A stretch of 27,499 nucleotides of DNA from Exophiala sp. HKRS030 (taxonomy: Eukaryota > Ascomycota > Eurotiomycetes > Chaetothyriales > Herpotrichiellaceae), in contig JAHWDD010000013.1 in the NCBI GenBank assembly GCA_023897205.1, positions 449,379-476,877 on the forward strand, read 5' to 3'. A program made the translations under genes and the position numbers. The notes under the pieces were generated by a model that was not told the origin of the DNA, searched no databases, and saw nothing but the letters and a program-made list of their open reading frames with translations. Of this stretch, positions 23,865 through 27,499 are shown in pieces. Positions within the stretch are counted from its first letter, which is position 1, and each line of letters begins with the position of its first letter.

Positions 23865-24679
23865 ATGGCATTTTTTAGACTTAATTTCATTATATTAGTT
23901 ATCCTTACCTTCTTAGTACTAACTATAAATAAGGATAAAGACCTAGGCCTTATCACTAAGCTTTAGCTTACTAATATAAATCTAAATCGATTGAAACTCC
24001 TTTCTAAGGATAAGAACTAAGTATTTAATTTCACGAAGTAGAATAAATACACCTTTTTACTAGGGGGCGTAATTAATACTAACGTGGCAATCTTTCCTAT
24101 AACTATTAGTCTTAACTTAACCCTAGTAAGCTCTTAGTTAATCGTTAACATTATAGTTAGTCTTCTATCTAATATAATAAATAGGTAGTGCTTAATCTCG
24201 GTCCTTATACAATACTACTATCTTATCTTTATTCATGTGAAGCTAACTTTGTGATAGCGATCTTTAGCATCACTTAAACCTATATAATTAATGAAAATAG
24301 GGCTTAAATAGTTTAAGTCACTCTCTAGTCTAGCTAGATAACTATCTTCCTAAAAGGGTCTATCTATATAATAATAAACATTAAATATAATAATGCCTAG
24401 CTTATCTCAGCCTTAAATAGCGATAATACTAGTACCCTAAACGTAGCTAACTCCTTCTTTAGTCTTCCACAGAATATCTTCAGTACTGTTATGGGCAGAG
24501 AAGTTAATGTTAGTAATATTAATAGTAAGGTGTCTAATCTAGAGATAGGTACTAACTCCAGCCTATAAGAATATCTAACTATATATGCGGCCAGGATAAA
24601 TAGAACTCTAAGCCATGACTAAATGCTATGACTAGGTTTTTAGCCACTAAGATAAGATTCTAGGTTACGGCGGCAGTGA
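23865..24679 (+). pseudogene. Secreted spherulin/germin-like cupin, RIP-damaged
   Basis: The frame starts at ATG 23865 with a signal peptide (MAFFRLNF then a run of Ile, Leu, Val and Thr). It continues through LGGVINTNVAIFP and, after a 59-nt intron, into VVLNLGP. Total coding length is 252 codons including the stop, normal for fungal spherulin-1-like cupins. The first cupin motif, normally P-H-x-H-P-R, now reads SYLYSCEANFVIAI (from 24221). Both His ligands are Tyr, both Pro are Ser and Arg is Cys, every change being C-to-T. The second motif, normally FPxGSIHxxxN, reads FLKGSIYIIIN, with its Pro and His also lost. ALNSDN and SFFSLPQNIF follow, as in the family tail. In living relatives these ligands bind a metal in a double-stranded beta-barrel. 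The proteins are extracellular, with oxidase, dismutase or structural roles. About 390 bp separate it from the TrpB-like gene in the same direction. Confidence 0.85.
24126..24184 (+). other. 59-nt intron in the cupin pseudogene
   Basis: It begins GTAAGC, has a CTAAT branch-like sequence about 16 nt before the end, and ends AATAG. It is phase 0. Removing it joins NLTL to VVLNLGP in the same frame and restores the normal cupin spacing. Confidence 0.8.
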
Positions 24680-25067
24680 AATAAAGGTTATTTATTTCGT
24701 TCAGTTAAAAGCATATTAAAAAGAGAAAAAAATGACAAAAAAGTTAGGGTGATAAAATAGTTTATCTTATAAGGATAAGCATAAGACCTAAATAGTCTAA
24801 TAGTGTCATTCTCTATCTTATTCCTTATGAAATCCTTTTTTATCCCTATAATGCACGCTATAGTCACACCATATCATTAAGCTCTTACCACGTATATTAT
24901 CATAATTCCTCACTAATGACGCCTTACCAAGCCTATATAAAGCCTTTATCACGTGTTTATAACGTTAACTAGGTTATAATAAAGCCTATTTTACTTAGAC
25001 TCTATAAAAGTATAAGTATCACTAAGAATTAAGAGTATAGTCTATCCTTACTTTACTCTATACTTTT
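24680..25067. other. Intergenic gap between cupin and TrpB-like genes
   Basis: These are 388 mutated bases with runs of A and TA. The last 60 bases before the TrpB-like ATG are CT-rich in part (TCTATCCTTACTTTACTC), compatible with a fungal leader. No gene is seen. Confidence 0.4.
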
Positions 25068-26303
25068 ATGGAGGGCAATAATAATATACTATATCTTAAG
25101 TCTCACAAATCGAACTCTAATAAGAACCATATAGGTAAAGCTTCAGGCCGTTTTAGCTAATTTAGCGGTTAATATGTTCCGAAAGCATTAAAAGAGTCCT
25201 TAATCAAACTTAAAGAAGCATTTATGCAAGCTAAAGAGGACGTGAATTTTTGGAAGGAATGGAGGGCTTTCTCCGCGTACATGGGATAACCTTTATCACT
25301 TTATCACGCCTATAGACTCACTTAATAAGTAGGTAGTGCATAAATATACCTCAAATAAGAAGATCTTAACTATACAGGGAGCTTAGCCATTAATAATACC
25401 CTTAATTAGGCCTTATTAGCTAGAAGGCTAGGGAAATAGTGATTAATCATGTAAATAGGATTTAGACAGCATAATGTTATAATAACTACTATATACTTAA
25501 AGCTCGCTCTTAATTATACTGTCTATATAGGCATTATAAATATATAACAATAAAGTGTTAATATGATTAACATAAAAATACTAGGCGTAAAAGTCATAAT
25601 AGTTAGTAGATATATTAATACGCTACGTAATATAATGAATAAAGCTTTAAGAGTTAGTATTTATAATCTAAATAGGTCTTTCTACGCGATAGAATTTAGC
25701 ATTAAACCTTATCCTTATCTAATCATGGTGCGCACGTTCTAAAGCGTGATTAGACAGGAAACTAAAGACTAAATAAAGAACCTTACTAGTTACTTACCTT
25801 ATATAGTAGTCACTTATGCCGAAGTATCTAACTCTGTTAGTATGTTCTTTCTGTTCAGGTTAAATCCTAATGTGAATCTTATTAGCATTAAGACTACTAG
25901 TAATGGTATTAATATCACTAAACACTCTGCAGCCTTAGCTAGTAATGCGGTTAGTATCTACCATGGTGTAATAATATACCTTATACAGAATAACTATAAG
26001 TAAATTAACACTTTATCTTTGATTATGGCTAGGCTGAACTGTTTAAGAGTGAGACCAAAACTAGCGTACTAAAAAGATAGTGCTAGGGCTAGCTTTATTA
26101 TAGTTATAGATAAGTAAGTACTTATTACCTTCTAAACAATAGCATAAGTGAAAGGGATTATTCCTTCTTTAGAAATGAGTTATGCTATATAGGCTAGTAT
26201 AAAGATAGCTAGGAGCATAAAATTAGAGGAGACCTTAGTTATTTATCTCAACAGAAAAGGAGATAAAGATTTATAGGTTATAGTTAATAGATTACGATCC
26301 TAA
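25068..26303 (+). pseudogene. Stand-alone tryptophan synthase beta-like protein, RIP-damaged
   Basis: One frame of 412 codons, ATG to TAA, follows the TrpB family from end to end. It reads SGRFS-stop-FSG-stop-YVPKALKESL, then the EDLNYTGS and INNTLN region, then LLARRLGK, KILGVKVIIVSRYINTL, RTF-stop-SVI-stop-like (codons near 25735), FRLNPNVNLI, KHSAALAS, KDSARASFI and finally NRKGDKDL, the family's SGRGDKD phosphate/serine loop. TrpB condenses indole (from TrpA) with serine using pyridoxal phosphate. The normal fungal enzyme is a fused alpha-beta protein, whereas this one begins directly at the beta domain and would be a paralogue. Two active-site features differ in ways C-to-T mutation cannot explain. 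The HK pair carrying the Schiff-base lysine reads Leu-Ala (codons 106-107, TTA GCC at 25383-25388). The GGGSN phosphate loop reads AEVSN and is one codon shorter (25818-25832). It may have been a non-canonical family member before mutation. Confidence 0.92.
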
Positions 26304-27166
26304 AGCAAACCAAAGAATTAAACAGCCTAGCTTAGTATAGTACACCTAAGGTCCCGCGAACTAATATAGCTTAGTGGCCTCCTTTAGAAGTTCCTCTTAA
26401 ACCATGCCAAAACGAGCATAATAGATAGCCCTGTGACTTACGTTTCAATAGATCGAAGCTGCTTAACGTGGTTCAATGGATCTAAGCCCTAGTAGGAGCC
26501 AAAATCTCTAAGTTAATCGATTATTCCATAGGCGGCAGCTACGTTCTGTCTAATTCATAATTAGTAACTTAAACAGTTCTTATAATAAAAGTCTTAAATA
26601 TCTGGCCCTATATAGTCTAGTATTTCACAAAAGTCCTTAATATTAAGGAATGGAAGCCCTTTAAAGATTTGCATGTCTTAAGTGTAATTACTGAAGCGGT
26701 CGCAGTGGTCCTGTATAATGTCGTTCCACCCTAGCCTCCCATTATAAGTGGACATAATTAGGTTCTATATCATTCTATGACCCTAACCTAGAATGAATAG
26801 ATCTCCGTTCGCGCGAGATAAGTAACGTAAAGCTTATATACTAGCCAGTTAGTTATAAGTAAACAGAGTTCTCACAATCGCATCATAGAGCACTCTTAGC
26901 TATTTGTCTGGTGAGCCTTATATAAAGCGGGGGCGTTTACCGTCCATGTACAAAGAGTTATTAGTGAGGAGATAAGATTATTCCATTCACTAAAGACCCT
27001 CTAAGGTTCAGTGTATAAAGTTAGGGTCATTAAAGTCAGCGAGTTAAGCATGACTTTTTGACCACCTAAAGACTAGGCGAAATAACTTCTATACTAGTCG
27101 CAAGTATTAAAAGCTCACTTCTATGATGTCATAGGGGCGAGATCAACTTGAAGATAGGTTAAAAAT
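26304..27166. other. Mutated region between the TrpB-like gene and the right-edge gene
   Basis: No firm gene. A plus-strand frame from 26465 to about 26820 has relatively few stops and reads IDYSIGGSYVLSN and EWKPFKDLHVLSVITEAVAV, so it could be a fragment of another gene. I recognise no family and do not call it. The DNA carries both heavily mutated and nearly clean patches. Confidence 0.3.
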
Positions 27167-27499
27167 TTAAGCGTTATTAGCGTTATAGAGATGGTTCGTA
27201 ATGCTGTTCTTATAAACCCTGGAAAGAGAGAGAGAGGGCCACACATCCAGTCTCCACACGCGAACTTTCCACTTGGCCCTACCACCATAGAGATCCATGC
27301 TCCATGAATCCTTCACAGCATCGTGAAGGAAGGCGGCCCGGAAGGTGAGCCGCCTGTGTAGATTTAGATGCTGTTGCATGATTGAAGAGTTCGGAAATCT
27401 TTTCTCATGCCGCTCCAGATGTCGAATGATCTCCAGGAGAATAAAGGTGGTCCATCCAAAGTCGTCATAACCTTGTGTAAGATACTGAAGGAGAGTCCA
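27167..27499 (-). CDS. Partial gene of unknown function running off the right edge
   Basis: The minus-strand frame is open from the window edge to a TAA at 27169-27167, 110 codons without a stop in DNA of normal composition. The first in-window Met is codon 41 (27379), but the frame continues upstream through the edge with protein-like text (GYDDFGWTTFILLEIIRHLE), so the start probably lies outside. The C-terminal part is basic and aromatic (KWKVRVWRLDVWPSLSLSRVY). No domain, signal peptide or membrane segment is recognised. The last dozen codons reach the edge of the heavily mutated block. An intron could be present. It is either a surviving gene at the border or the intact tail of a damaged one. 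Confidence 0.4.
   Translation of the reverse strand, partial: WTLLQYLTQGYDDFGWTTFILLEIIRHLERHEKRFPNSSIMQQHLNLHRRLTFRAAFLHDAVKDSWSMDLYGGRAKWKVRVWRLDVWPSLSLSRVYKNSITNHLYNANNA
27225..27236. repeat. (AG)6 microsatellite
   Basis: Six AG units lie within the right-edge frame and encode the Ser-Leu-Ser-Leu stretch on the minus strand. Confidence 0.9.
27309..27330. repeat. Perfect 8-bp hairpin
   Basis: TCCTTCAC and GTGAAGGA flank the 6-nt loop AGCATC. A second hairpin follows at 27331-27355 (arms AGGCGG/CCGCCT). Both lie within the right-edge open frame. Confidence 0.85.

Larger units (their letters stand above)
11400..27160. other. RIP block 3 (largest AT-rich, CpA-depleted block)
   Basis: Strong TA enrichment, scarce CA/TG and retained CG mark CpA-directed C-to-T mutation. 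The left edge lies inside the J-domain gene and the right edge just beyond the 3' end of the right-edge gene. All four named pseudogenes lie wholly or largely within it. Mutation is densest between about 18600 and 22900, where stops occur every few codons in all six frames. Confidence 0.85.

Noticed and set aside
14807..26303. A reassigned genetic code (TAA/TAG read as Gln, as in some ciliates) making these genes functional
   Set aside because: TGA also appears at Arg and Trp positions, and conserved His, Pro and Gly residues are changed to Tyr, Leu/Ser and Glu/Arg by the same kind of transition. Clean islands use CAA/CAG normally and do not carry in-frame TAA/TAG at that rate. Intron style is fungal.

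Overview
The window reads as a piece of a filamentous ascomycete (Pezizomycotina) genome that has been through repeat-induced point mutation (RIP). Most of it is very rich in TA and almost free of CA and TG, while CpG is still common. That is the footprint of C-to-T change at CpA on both strands, not of ordinary CpG deamination. No intact gene of normal length survives. All translations here were done by eye. In the four securely identified genes, in-frame TAA/TAG fall mostly where family members have Gln (CAA/CAG), TGA where they have Arg or Trp, Tyr where they have His, and Leu or Ser where they have Pro.

Four dead genes can be named. On the minus strand lies a J-domain (DnaJ) protein (10917-12904, with a recognisable intron). 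On the plus strand lie a class B flavin (Baeyer-Villiger type) monooxygenase (14807-16417, full length, no indels), a secreted spherulin/germin-like cupin (23865-24679, signal peptide and one intron) and a stand-alone tryptophan synthase beta-like protein (25068-26303, full length). A long minus-strand gene (4934 to about 8365) looks like a large Ulp1/C48-peptidase-like protein. Three further frames (355-1275 plus, 2682-3593 minus, 16613-17446 minus) read like proteins but match no family I recognise. A partial gene with an open frame runs off the right edge (27167-27499, minus).

Mutation is patchy. Heavily mutated blocks (about 650-3240, 5165-10100, 11400-27160) alternate with nearly clean islands (1-650, 3240-5165, 10100-11400, 27160-27499). 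Several block edges fall inside genes, so the tails of the J-domain gene and of the Ulp1-like gene keep clean reading frames while the rest is full of stops. No transposon ends, reverse transcriptase or transposase could be recognised, so the mutated material looks more like duplicated host genes than a transposon graveyard. The monooxygenase, cupin and TrpB-like genes, all on the plus strand, may be the remains of a metabolic gene cluster. That grouping is inference.
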